A stretch of DNA of 64,000 nucleotides from Sequoia sempervirens (GCA_007258455.2 VDFB02344152.1:248001-312000); one strand, 5' to 3'; positions 45,950 to 56,680 are shown, counted from the stretch's first letter. Made by a program: numbers and translations. Notes: a model not told the origin generated them from the letters alone.

Positions 45950-46225
45950 CTGTGCAAAATCGAGATCTCATGCGCTAAAGAAATGACTGAGTTTCATTTA
46001 TTTTTAAAAATAAATACCACTTAAAAACATGATCCCATTTTGTAAAGATCGAGATCCTGTTTCCCAAATTTCGGTTTGAGACTCATTAATAAACGAGATC
46101 CTAATTTTTAAAAAATGGGATCTAGTTTAGAATTTAGGCTTAGGATCCCAAAGCTAAACGGGATCCTATTTTTTTTAAAATGAGATCCCATTTAATAAAA
46201 AGCGGGATCCCATTTTTTGCAAGCC
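45950..46225. repeat. Palindromic GGATCC-type subterminal repeats, right side of F
   Basis: Repeated gatcccattt, aacgggatcc, aaatgggatc and cgagatcc motifs in both orientations, clearly related to 5690-5875. The final copies read ctaaacgggatcctattttt and taaaaagcgggatcccattt. They mark F's right side, but no exact terminus was fixed. Confidence 0.75.
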
Positions 46226-46499
46226 GATTTCACTTTTTTGCCTAAGGCAAAAACTTCCACATTTCATGGACTCATCTTCTTGCTCTTACTTTGGTATAGG
46301 GGTCATGTTGATTCATCTGGGAGAAACACAAGTAATGATTTATCATTATTATGTACCGCTAATGGATGTGAAGGCAGACAGGCTACAAGTTTCATAATTC
46401 CTTGTTTATGGCCAACCTAATTTGTATTTGCAAAGCGTCCAGATGATTCCTATTGAAGATCAAAGGTGTCAAGAGAGTTTGGGACTAGGTTAAGCATGT

Positions 46500-47377
46500 G
46501 TTGGGATCTACAAGGCATGTTCTTCTTCTTGGTGTTGCGTGTAGTCTTTTGGGTCTTACCCTAGATACACATTTCATGTTGATTTTTTAATCCTTGGCCG
46601 ACTTGGAGCTATAATATTTTTGTTCTTATAGGCCGAAATGAGATGTAATCAATGTAACATCATGTATAAATTAAAAACATAGTTAATCTAGGGTGGTGGT
46701 GGTGTGATGCATTATGACAATTGTGTGACTGAAAGAGAAAGAGCATAAGTAGTAAATCATGTCTGATTTCATCTTGATCATAACTTTGTGATAGAAGGGA
46801 AGTGAAGAATTGTGCTTAATTTTTTTATAGGGGTAGCAAACCGAAGGCAAGACTTCTTGATTACTAAAAGAAGTGAGCTAGTACGAAGTTGAGAAGACAT
46901 TTGAAGAAGTGACAAAGTAGAATTGCAATCATCAAAAGAGAAGTGACAGAGAAAAACTATAATCATCAAAAGAGAAGTGACAAAGCAAAATTGCAATCAT
47001 CAAAAGGAGTGAGCTTAATTGTCAGTTTAAGAGAGTGGAAGGACTGTCATTCTGTAATCTTTCCTAAGTGTGTACTCAGATCAGGGAGTTGATGTAGCTT
47101 CCTTAGGTTGTAGCCCTAAATAAAATTTGTAATTGTTATCTACTTGTGAGATTGGATTAAGACAATAGCTCCTAGTAGCTTTTCTCATCATGATTTTTCC
47201 CTGTGGGGTTTTCCACGTATATTTGGTGTTGTGTTGTGTTGTGCATTATCTTCTACATTCATGTTCTTTCTTATGCGGTAGATTTTAAAGTGTTTGTTTG
47301 TTTCAAATGATTTTGAGATTTGATAGAATATTGATTCAACCCCCCCTCTCAGTATTTCAGTGTATTCAATACCAACA
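46500..47377 (+). repeat. Copia-type LTR-like block (boundaries uncertain)
   Basis: The right part reads ttctcatcatgatttttccc, gtggggttttccacgta and attgattcaaccccccctct, a pattern common in the R/U5 end of plant copia LTRs. It ends ATACCAACA at 47377, where element E integrase resumes. A possible start is TGTTGGGATC at 46499, but no matching TSD was found. Three 34-bp tandem repeats lie inside. Confidence 0.5.
46906..47007 (+). repeat. Three 34-bp tandem repeats
   Basis: Units begin gaagtgacaaag or gaagtgacagag and end aatcatcaaaaga/g, at 46906-46939, 46940-46973 and 46974-47007. Their place upstream of the LTR-end motifs fits U3 enhancer-like repeats. Confidence 0.88.
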
Positions 47378-47560
47378 TGAAATAGATGAGAGAGTTCACA
47401 AAAATATGCATACTTGATGAGTCTATCCACAACAACCAATATTACATCAAGATTATTTGACCTTGGCAACCCATAATGTATTTCATTGGTATTTCCTCCT
47501 AACATTGTGTTGGAATGCTTAATAGTTGTTAGAGTCAATGAATCTTTATTGTTTCCCCTA
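47378..47560 (-). pseudogene. Element E integrase fragment
   Basis: The minus strand reads IHYGLPRSNNLDVILVVVDR followed by LIKYAYFCELSHLFH, the first part of a gypsy integrase core. It breaks off exactly at 47378, where the LTR-like block begins. The second Asp and the Glu of the triad were not found elsewhere. Confidence 0.75.
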
Positions 47561-47639
47561 TATTATTTTGGCATATTAAAAATTGGCCTTTCCAAAAGAA
47601 ATCTTTCTTTATACAATGATAGGTAAAAACAAATCTTCT

Positions 47640-47896
47640 CTAATATCTTGTTAGGCCCCAAAATCCTCTCAAACCTTTAATATTTTTATATTTTGGCCAC
47701 TCTTTTTCTATTACAATCTTCTTAGGGTCTTTAACACCTTTAGGTGACATCACATGTCCTACTTCTTTCACCCTAAAGACACAATTTGGTTTGTTTTGCA
47801 TAAATTTTATTTTCCAATTCATTAACAATAGGAATAGCAAACTTGACTTTATGAGTGATCTTCTTTAGTTTCTTGTAATGTGAGAATATTCTCCAT
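47640..47896 (-). pseudogene. Element E reverse transcriptase, C-terminal part
   Basis: Reads NELENKIYAKQTKL-like sequence, then VGHVMSPKGVKDPKKIVIEK and KNIKGLRGFWGLTRY, the connection region after the RT palm (compare [17 protein letters not shown] in element D). Solo LTR H lies immediately upstream in reading direction. Confidence 0.75.
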
Positions 47897-48348
47897 TGTT
47901 AGGATTCAAGTAGATTAGAGCAATAAACATTAACAATTATATGCAGATTAAATAACCCAGAATTAACAATGAAGAATAACACAAAAGAGATCACAAAATT
48001 TTAACGTGGTTCACCCAATATGGGCTACATCCACAAAACTCAGACATCTAATGATTTTATTATCTAGTGCAAAACAAATTACAATCTTGTGAATCTTATA
48101 TCGCAACTTGCATCTCAGTCGCTTATAACAAGCTTTTTGGAAGCTTCTAGAATTAAGGTTTTACAAAGTCATTTTTTATTTGTCGATTAATGAAAAATTA
48201 ACTACAAACCCCTTGACATGCAAAAAGGGAAAAAATATTGGTGGTTGTGCCCCCAAACCCCCGCTTGGGTCCTGGCTCAACCTCGAACCTCGACAAGTAT
48301 ACGTAAAGAGTGTAGAGTATTTGCATGATTAGTCGCCACATACCAACA
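47897..48348 (-). mobile_element. Solo LTR H inserted in element E RT
   Basis: 452 bp, plus strand TGTTAGGATTC...TACCAACA, flanked by perfect TCCAT duplications (47892-47896 and 48349-48353). On the minus strand it contains gatgtagcccatattgggtg and aaccacgttaaaat, strings common at the 3' end of plant copia or TRIM LTRs, which sets the minus orientation. There is no internal region, so it is best read as a solo LTR left by recombination. Confidence 0.82.
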
Positions 48349-48620
48349 TCCATGGATCATCCTTTTTGTTAAGAATAATCATAAGAGATAAATAGACACT
48401 TTCTTTGGGATGAACAATGCTTCTTGGTAGTAATTCAATGTCATGACTATGGTCCCTTATAAGAGGTACAACCTTGGATTCAAGAAATATTTTTTATGGT
48501 GTTGAATATTGAAAAGTGGACATTGTTCTCAATTGTTTAAGTCATTGTACTTCTAAAACTACATCTACACCTCTAATAGGAATAGAAATAATTTATGAAT
48601 CTAGATGATAATTTCCCATT
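48349..48620 (-). pseudogene. Element E reverse transcriptase, N-terminal part
   Basis: The minus-strand reading includes LIRDHSHDIELLPRSIVHPK and ILNKKDDPWMLVCGD, matching the start of gypsy RT (the DH.I.L.PG segment and VKKKDGSWRMCVDY). The palm segments between VCGD and the C-terminal part are missing, so roughly 100 codons of catalytic core were deleted. Confidence 0.65.
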
Positions 48621-48627
48621 AAAAGTT

Positions 48628-48834
48628 TTATATGATGGCATTTACCACCACAAGAGAGTTTTTTCCATTAGCTATTGTGACTTGGAAGTTAGAGGTTGGA
48701 TACACAAAACAATTGAGCTCATTGTCCAATCTTGTATAAATAAAGCTATGTGCACTACCTGTATCAACCAACACTATCACCTTTCTCTTTTTATATAAAA
48801 AACACTTGAAGTTTTTGTGGTGTGGTTTTTCCAT
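48628..48834 (-). pseudogene. Element E aspartic protease
   Basis: KVIVLVDTGSAHSFIYTRLD carries a DTGS active site, with FQVTIANG downstream. 68 codons are open. Order relative to gag and RT is normal for Ty3/gypsy. Confidence 0.82.
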
Positions 48835-48974
48835 TCAGTGCATGTAAGGAAACAGTAGAACTTTACTTTTTCTTTAATTTTTCATGTGCAAGTTCCATAT
48901 TGGGTTATTCTATAGTGATTTATTCCTTTTTATTAACATCATTCTCAATAAATATTAGTCTCTTCTAATTACTA

Positions 48975-49030
48975 CCACATTTATGACCCATAGACCATTT
49001 TCTATTACAATTCCAACATAAACTTTATTC
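48975..49030 (-). pseudogene. Element E gag zinc knuckle
   Basis: The minus strand reads CWNCNRKWSMGHKCGSN, the plant chromovirus nucleocapsid variant (compare CYTCRDPWVKGHRC in D). Surrounding frames are broken. Confidence 0.7.
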
Positions 49031-49700
49031 TCTTTTCTCTACCTCTTGTTGAGGAGAGAGCTTGGTTATTTGTCCTAGGTTAGAGAAGTTAGCCTCACTT
49101 CCATTTTTCCATTCTATGGTTTTTCTTGTACGGATATTCTAGTGGTGGTGTTTTTTTGCTCAATATGTAATGCATACTGCATATCTTTTCTAAATATACA
49201 AGGCTGCAACAAATGAACCTCATGTTGAATTTGATCATTAAGTCCATTGATGTAAAATTGTAGCCTTTGTTAAGGTGTCACTTCAAGAGCTTGAATCGCC
49301 AATCTCAAATGTTCAACATTATATTTATTTACATACCTTAATTGTTTTAAAAAAATTAATTGGGTAAAAAAGCCTCCAATGCATGGTTGTTCATATAAGG
49401 TTGTTAATTCATTAATAAATTCTTTCCAACTAAACATGTGTCCTTGTTTGTCACTCATCTTCCATTGGTACCATTGGTAAGGTCCTAATTCTAAATATAG
49501 TAAGACTCTGTCAACCATGACAGTATCTGATATATTATGAATTTTATATTGTTGTTTCATGAGGTTTATCCATGAAATTACATTTCTACAATCAAAATCA
49601 TGAATGTCTATTCTTGGTAGGTTCAATTGTTGACATTGAAAAGGTGCTCCTTTCCATGGATATTGTTTGTTAGGGTTGTATCCACCTTGGTGGTTTTTCT
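49031..49700 (-). pseudogene. Element E gag capsid region
   Basis: The open part 49270-49626 reads MNLPRIDIHDFDCRNVISWI, VLLYLELGPYQWYQWKM and SWKEFINELTTLYEQP, a retrotransposon gag capsid. Upstream to 50355 is leader-like sequence with broken coding. Confidence 0.78.
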
Positions 49701-50355
49701 CAAGATTTAATTCTTATAATAAATCCTTCTTAAACTTATCTAAACCCTTATTTAAGGATGTTACAAAATGATCAAATAATTTATCATTAATGAAATATAT
49801 CACTGTTTCATGTCCTTGTGGAATTCTTTTCTCAATTTTAAATGGTGGACAATAAAGTGTTGAATTTAATATTAATAGAAAAGTCCTTTTTTCCTAAATA
49901 TGGCATGGCTTCAAATGTGTTTTTATTTTTAACTCTTATATTATTAATTTTATTATGTAAGGGGGATAATATCTAGTATGAGTTGTAACTCTAAAATTTT
50001 AGAATAGTGGACTATGATAAAATTTGGTGTTTTTGTTTTGACCAAACTCTGACCACTAAATTAAGGAATATATTTGGTGTCTAAAAATAAATCTCAAAGA
50101 ACTAACCCAACCTAAGTTTTCATAAGATTTCAAAAATGTAAATATTTTATAAAAAAAATGAATTTTGTAACCTATAGAGCAAATTTGTTGACAATTATAA
50201 AAAAATTGAATAGCATTTACAAAACCTATCAAAAACCTCTAATTTTTTTATTGAAGCTTGATGATATGTGTCCATAAAAACATATAAATAATAAGTTATA
50301 AATTTGAAATGGTTTCAAAGTTATGGAAGAAACAAAATATTGGCCCAAATCATAT

Positions 50356-50366
50356 CTTTAATACCA
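50356..50366 (-). promoter_or_regulatory. Element E primer-binding site (decayed)
   Basis: Minus strand TGGTATTAAAG, 9 of 11 to the tRNA-iMet site, two bases from the 5' LTR. Confidence 0.65.
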
Positions 50367-50368
50367 CT

Positions 50369-50656
50369 TGTTCTGATATTTCTTGGAAATAAATGTAAAA
50401 GTCAAAAATATAGTACACCACTTTGAGGGGGTGACCTCCAATAATAAGATAATAATATATGAATTCAATAATTGATGATATGATGGCTTGGGAGAAACAT
50501 CTCCCCCTTATTTATAAGCTTAAATATGTGAGGACACACCCCTTCATTCTAGTTAAGAGGGGTTACAATATTAATTAAGACTAATGTTAAAGTTAAGCAT
50601 GCCACAAGTGCTTATCCTTCTTATACTTGGGAATATATGATATTAGAATCATAACA
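50369..50656 (-). repeat. Element E 5' LTR
   Basis: 288 bp, minus strand TGTTATGATTC...TATCAGAACA. TSD AAGTG follows at 50657-50661. Confidence 0.88.
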
Positions 50657-50661
50657 AAGTG

Positions 50662-53600
50662 CCAGACCTTGTCAATTTCTAAACAACAGTCCCAACTCTC
50701 TAGATTAACAAGGGAGTCAATAAAATTCCTAGCCAACCCTATAAAACCCTTGTGGTTCTTTGGGGAAGCCCAAATAAATTCAAAGAGAATATTTTTTAGC
50801 TTTATGTAAGAGGATTTAGAAGGAGCCAAACATGAATATCAGTACACATGGGTAGTAGAAAAAATCTTAGAGAAATCTTGAAACTTTCCTATAAGAGAAA
50901 GGGGTTGTGTGATCCAATACACAATATTTTCCTCAATTTTGGAGAGAATTGCTTGCCATAAGGAAACCTATGAATCCTAGAAGGAAAAGGGAATGCAAAA
51001 AAATCTAGAAATTTCTCCATGAGCAATCCACTTCTATCCAAAGGAATTTAGCCAAGAGGGAATGGGTAAAAAGGATTGTTTGTAACACTAAGTCCTGTTT
51101 CATTGAATGATCGGGCAATAATCTTAAAAATTAGTATCCAAGCACTTGAGGGATTTTTTGATATTTTTATCCTCTTTAGTGGGAGTGAGTAATGATTCAT
51201 ATACAAAGTGGCCATTAACAAGTTGAGTCGATGAATCAAGCAAGGAAATACATCTAACCAACCCTTGAGACACAAAGTGGATCAAGATGTAGCTAGAGTC
51301 TTCAACAACAAGAACATAGTGGGTTGGGACCAAGGGATAACCTTGGCAAATGGAATACAATATCCCAAAAGCATTGGATTGGAGGCCATTGATGGTGATG
51401 CAGGAAAAGACATCAACAAAAATCCTACGATCAATATGAAACCAGTATGCTTTCAATAATGATTGTAATACTTGGAAAAGACAAATTTCAAGAGCAAAGC
51501 CTTTATTGAGAGTGTTGATCCCATTCCATGCCTTCCCAAATTGCAATTATACTTATCTAAATTATATTTTAATTTTATAAAACCAGTTTGTTCAAGCTAC
51601 ACAATTCACAAAAGGAGATGGTGCACCTTCAATGTCAGAGCTATGACAATGATTTTGTATGACAAGTTGAGCAAAGTAATGGGTATCTAGTTGTATATGT
51701 CCTTCAAATCTCCAGTCTTAGGTATGAACTTGGTGTTTCCTTGATTAATAAATTTCCCTAAGGACTTGGAATGGAAAGCTTATAGATAAAATTTACGTAG
51801 GTTCTCACCCACACACTCGCAAAGAGCCTCGTAGAATTTAAAAGGGAAACCATAACACCTAGGAGCCTTGTCATTATCCATGGTGTGAAAATCCTCCTTA
51901 CGATAAAAAAATGGAGAGAAAAATCTCAGAAAAGGCTTATTACGAGGAGGAAAGATGACAAGGAACAACCTGGAGGAATTCTTGAAGGGAATGGTCCCAT
52001 TCAAGAGAGTTTTCCTATGTTGTGACAACTTATTCATAGTGCTTGACAAAGGCCTGGAGAATATCCAACATCCCTAAGAATGGCTTGACCATACTTGATC
52101 TACTTGATGCCATGAGAGGTGTGGAAAGCTTAGAGAGCTTGAAAAAAATCTTTGGAATCTCTATCTCTCACTATAAGCTAGTGGAGTTTGGTCTTAATTT
52201 GAGCATCTCTAGCAAAATGGTTATATGATATTTGTTTCTAGTGTCTCAACTTTTCCACCCTAACCTAAAAGGAAAGAGATAAGGGATCAACTTCAAGCTA
52301 TATCATGGCCTTGCAAACATTTGAGGTGGTGACCTCATATGCACATCACCAAAAAATTACCAACTAGTGACCATAGATGTAGAGAAATCGAGATGTATGT
52401 CAAATGACTCAATTCCACCAAACAATCTAGCTAGTTGGCTAAATGGATTGGGGTTCAAGGTTCAAAATATTCTTGATGTGAGTCCACAAAGGTTGATGAC
52501 TCAAAAAATAATAATTTAAGAATAATTGAGTCTTACAACTCTGAGGAGGCCCCACTTTCCATTGAATTTTAAACTTGATGGGGAAGTGATTAAATAAGGT
52601 GACATAAGGAAATGACTCCATTGGGAGGGAAAATTAACTAGAAAAGGGAAAGAAAGATTGCATAGAAATTATAACATGATGAACAAATATAAATACTCTA
52701 TTAGAGTCAACTCAAAAGTTACACCATGTATACCAAAAAGGTTGGTTATGGCAGAGGCTCAAGTTGGGATCAAAAAGGCCCAATTTATTGTGCATGCAAT
52801 ACTACACCTTTCACTTGCTAGTTGTCTAGTGTATGGATAATGAATCATATTTTTCATTCCCCATCTCAACCATATTGAAATCCCTACACATAATCCAAGT
52901 GGTGATGAGCATTGAATTAGCAATCCATCACCACTCAAATAAATCTCTCAACAACATCATTAGAAGCACAAACATTGAGTATTCCAAAAGAATAATTGTT
53001 GTCATTTAATAGTCTAGATCACACAGTTAGTGGGGTCACAACCCTAGTCAACAACAAGCAAAATCCACTTAGGAGAGTGAAATGTGATAACCCCTCCATG
53101 TCTAGCATTATGATTACTAAAGAATATGGTACAGGAAATTTGCATCACACAGCATGCAATAGAAAGCATGAAACAAGTAATATTCACTTTTTGTAAATAA
53201 AACACATCTAGAGCTAATTGCTTCTAACAATTATCATACACATAATACTTCTTGGGGAGGTCAATAAGACCTTAACATTCCATGAAAAAAAATTCATGGG
53301 TGAGAGTCGAGCATATCCTTGTTATCTAACTCTTGGAGAGTGGAATAACAGTTATGCAAAAACTCTAAGGAGAAAAAACCCAATTTAATTTTGGGTGATG
53401 AAATCCTTCATTTATCAATAACATATTATCCCTCCTTCAATCACCCAAGAGGGTATGACATTGTCATAAGTGCTTTGGTGACAGGGGAGAGTGAACAAAA
53501 AATTTTGGTTGTGAAGATAACACTGGTGTTGGTTGCGGTGTTTGAGAGAACCTTGATTTGGAGAATGGCTCACCCGAGGGTGACACAATGTCTTTCCCCT

Positions 53601-54240
53601 TTTCAAAATGGTGTGAAAGAGTTTCTAGCTACACCTTAATAGTGGAAGATTTTGAAGTGGATTTTGTAATTTTATCTTGTGCCCCACTAGTGTTGGAATT
53701 TTTGTCTTTACAGTGTGACATTGTAGTCCATTTTTCCTTAAATTTTGAGGCAAGAGCCTCTACAAACCAAGGAACCTCAAGCAATCAAGGAGGTGATTTG
53801 ACCTAGGGAGATACTAAAGGGAAATCCCAATTTTTTATTCTAGATAGATTGAAACCAAAAACAATTATTTGGTTGATTAAGGTGAAGCGCTTGTTGGGTG
53901 TGACAAAGGTTACTGATTTGAATGTCAAAAGACTCTTTCATATTCTTAGATAAATCAATCTCAACACAAACATGTTTTTGCAGATAACCAAGTAAAAATT
54001 ATTAGGATCCACATGGATAACCTTTCGTAGAGAGGAAGCAATGGGATACAAAAAAAAATAGCATGGAAGGGGCGGACCAAGAAAGTCAAGCTATGCTGAC
54101 ATATAGAGTTTTTTTATTAGAGATTGTTAAGTCTCAAGTCCAATGTTGAAATACCAACAAGGATTAGTGGACATACCAAGGGGCTTGCTTGAGAATAGCC
54201 TCAACATGGCTTTCCTCATAAAAAAATAAAAATAAAGAAC
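50662..54240 (-). pseudogene. LINE (non-LTR retrotransposon), ORF1-EN-RT, decayed
   Basis: Minus-strand order: an ORF1-like region at about 53800-54240 (IASSLRKVIHVDPNNFYL and, in another frame, HVCVEIDLSKNMKESFDIQ, the DUF4283-type pattern); endonuclease traces at about 52560-53100 (ASNDVVERF, a W...DFNMVE motif, FNHFPIKF for the SDHFPI motif); RT at 51780-52049 (DNDKAPRCYGFPFKFYEALC) and 51124-51546 (GILYSICQGYPLVPTHY for the RQGCPL motif, then NGHFVYESLLT); and the C-terminal region (LKNILFEFIWASPKNHKGF) to 50662. The catalytic FADD-like box is FVYE, so the RT is dead. Many stops and frameshifts. It is the oldest layer of the stack, because element E sits inside it. Confidence 0.75.
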
Positions 54241-55920
54241 CCCTTAGTGAGGTTTTACATGACATCAAGTTGAAAACCACATCCACTAGAGATTCAAAGT
54301 GTGTAACTAGTGAAATACAATAGGAAAAAAATTTGGGGACACTTGCTCAAAGGATCTATTTTGTAGAGCCGCCAAACTATCAACACCATCAATAATTATT
54401 GAGTTGAATCCATTTGATGCCATATAGAAGGTGAGGAATGAATATATTGTTAAAGTAATATTCTCACATGCAAGTGTTATTGATAATGAAGAAGATGTTA
54501 TTTACAATAGCCAATTAGGACAAACATATAAATAAAATGTAATATTAGATGATGATTTTGTATGTAGGCAAGTAGAAGAAGGTGTTAGTGCATCAAACGA
54601 TAGTGATGTTGATGACAACAGTAGCATATGCACCTATCTTCAACTAAACAAGTCACCATGAGTGATGAAAATGAAGAAATTGATGATGAACAATAGTTTT
54701 ATAATGAGGTAAAAGATATTTTTGTTTGTAACAAAAGTGTGAAAAAAGAGGAAGATGTATGGAAGGATAAACTGCTAAATGAATCAATTCTTGAGGAAAT
54801 TTTAAATAGAATGTATACATGAAAATGATGTAAAGGATCAGGAAGAGACTAGTATCTTCTTTGATATTTTCCATTTTTTTCTCTATGTTTTTCATTGAAG
54901 CATCTAATTTGTGTGTGCATAAGGATGATGTAGGAACAACTACACTAAAAGATGTAATTGTAGAGATAGATATTAGTGCAACTAATGAGTTATTTTGAAG
55001 AATTTGCACATGAAGATTGTGAAGATAGTGATCATATGGGTGCATATGAGAACATATATGTTTGGTGCAAGACATGTTATCTTCCTCATGCATAAAATGC
55101 TTCGAAAGGGTCATAAGATGATTCTATTATACTTGTGAATATGGAAAAAAATACATTATGAGCTTGATTTTAGTATTAATTATGACATAGAAGATTGGAA
55201 AAAAGAATATTCAATAGTGAGACAATTTGAAGGATATGATTCTTCACTTGAAGTGTGTCATGCTTATGAGTTTTATGTTATGATGATAGTGAAGATGTGA
55301 ATCAAACCTATGATTCAATCATAGAATGCATCAACATATGTGATAGTGACCGTGTAGGTTGGCCACTTGTCATCTAAGGATTTGTTGAAAGTATAGTTGA
55401 GTATGAGGCTTTCCTTTGTGATGAAAGTGTAGTCTCTAGAGTTGTGGATGATAGTGGGGTGCCCAAGTTTGAATATTTTATTTGGCTCTAGCATACAAGT
55501 AGTAAGGATGTTGAGAAGTAACACATAAGCCAAAAGGAATATCAAATTGTTTCTTACCTTGATAGTGTGCCAAAATTTCAAATATTTTTTTATTTACAAA
55601 ATGATCTTCTTTATGCAAATCAATAGTGTAATGAGATAATTTATCTTTTTCATGTGAGTTGGAAGTGTTTCCCTTTTTTCTTGATTCATATGAAGAGGTC
55701 AACAAGTATAATATTTTTGGTGTTGACCTATATTTTAAAGCTTTTACCCCTACTGTGTACATGTATGTTGCGTCATGGAATCAATCTTTTGGGACTCAAA
55801 TCCATGTGCCATTTTTTGAAGTCCCTTTATTTTTCATGTGTTGTATTGGCCATTTGTGACCCATTGTTGATAACTAATATGAGAAATTTTGAATAGGTAA
55901 TGTTACTTTGTGTTATACCT
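54241..55920 (+). pseudogene. Decayed acidic coding region, unrecognised
   Basis: Plus-strand conceptual translation gives long stretches of protein-like sequence broken by stops: EYIVKVIFSHASVIDNEEDV, VEEGVSASNDSDVDDNSS, DSIIECINICDSDRVGWPLV and GFVESIVEYEAFLCDESVVS. It is rich in Asp, Glu, Ser and Val. I do not recognise a family; it could be the gag or N-terminal part of another retroelement or a decayed host gene. It abuts the 5' side of the LINE. Confidence 0.35.
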
Positions 55921-56026
55921 CTTTGGTTCATGTATCATGCCCTTCTCCCTTTCATGTTTTAGTCAAATACCTCAATTGAAAAATTGAAATTTGGCTAAGT
56001 ACAAGGATTTTTATTCTTAGCTCCTG

Positions 56027-56680
56027 ATGAGCCTCGGGCCTCGACAAGAGCCTACAACCTTAGGCTCTAGGTCCTTGTTCTCTCTTGTGTCCCACACCCT
56101 GCACTTGCCTTTAGTCTTTTCCTTTAGTTCCTTATTGGGCCTTAAGCATCAATTTGAACCTAGAACCCATGGTTCCAATTCCCGGCTTCCTTCTGCCATC
56201 CTCTTTCCAGTTCCCCATCGGGCTTTGGGCCTTGACAAGAACATGGAACCTAAGGGTTTCATTTCCTTATTGTCTCCTGGTATTTGGTTCTTGTCATGCT
56301 CCTTTCCTTTCTCCTTCATTTATTTATCGATCTTAGGTTAGACTTGAAACCTAGAACCTTAGGTTCCATGTTCAAGGTTCCTCTCACCTTCTAGTCCCTG
56401 CCTATATTTCTTTTCCAACCCATGAAGTTGTGGGTCCTAGGTCAAATTGGAACCTTGTTTCTAATTCCAAGTTCTCTTCTACTCTCTCCCCCTACTTTAT
56501 CTTCTTTTAGTTCATTTTGGGCCTCAGACCCCAACAAGAACTTGGAGCCTTAGGTTCTAGATTCCCATTTCCTCCTAGCACCTGACTCCCATCATTCTTC
56601 CTCTTGGTTTGTGTCAAGATCGAGGGCTCAAGAAGAAGCTTAAACCTAGGTTCCTAGTTCCAATTCCCTCGCAATACCTA
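56027..56680 (+). repeat. Diverged tandem array, about seven units of roughly 80-110 bp
   Basis: Each unit has a variant of gggcct..g.cc..gacaagaa, a near-palindromic gaaccttaggttc core and a pyrimidine-rich tail (ttcctttctcc-like). Units are only moderately similar, so the array is old. The open frames across it are probably incidental. Confidence 0.65.

Larger units (their letters stand above)
5500..46230 (+). mobile_element. DNA transposon F with split transposase gene (ends approximate)
   Basis: Defined by a transposase-like reading frame running along the plus strand in three separated segments (6635-8515, 32727-34123, 42456-42540), with subterminal repeat blocks of the same GGATCC/AAACGGG type on both sides (5690-5875 and 45950-46225). 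Elements A and D are inserted in the transposase gene with matching short duplications. Exact termini, terminal inverted repeats and F's own TSD could not be fixed, and the superfamily is not assigned. F lies between the two halves of element E, so it entered E after E had inserted. Confidence 0.55.
3766..50656 (-). mobile_element. Ty3/gypsy element E (chromovirus-like), split by about 43 kb of later insertions
   Basis: Minus-oriented LTR retrotransposon. Its 5' LTR is at 50369-50656 and its 3' LTR at 3766-4076, about 11% divergent by eye. The two outer flanks both carry AAGTG (3761-3765 and 50657-50661), a perfect 5-bp TSD 46.9 kb apart. Going inward on the minus strand the order is PBS, gag, zinc knuckle, protease, reverse transcriptase pieces and integrase start; then foreign DNA; then a chromodomain-like C-terminus, purine tract and 3' LTR. 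Much of the RT core and most of the integrase are missing or unrecognisable. Interrupting sequences include solo LTR H, an LTR-like block at 46.5-47.4 kb, and DNA transposon F with all its own nested elements. Confidence 0.8.

Noticed and set aside
4828..46245. ggcaaaaagttgagtcc near 4828 and the complement of cacttttttgcc near 46235 as terminal inverted repeats of F
   Set aside because: Only loosely similar, and no matching target duplication was found next to them.
46499..47377. TGTTGG...CCAACA as a complete solo LTR
   Set aside because: The flanks gcatg and tgaaa do not match; the block is kept only as LTR-like with uncertain start.
54653..55762. Minus-strand frames of 153, 88 and 94 codons
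   Set aside because: Composition is His/Tyr/Leu-rich as expected from the antisense of an AT-rich acidic reading; no motifs.
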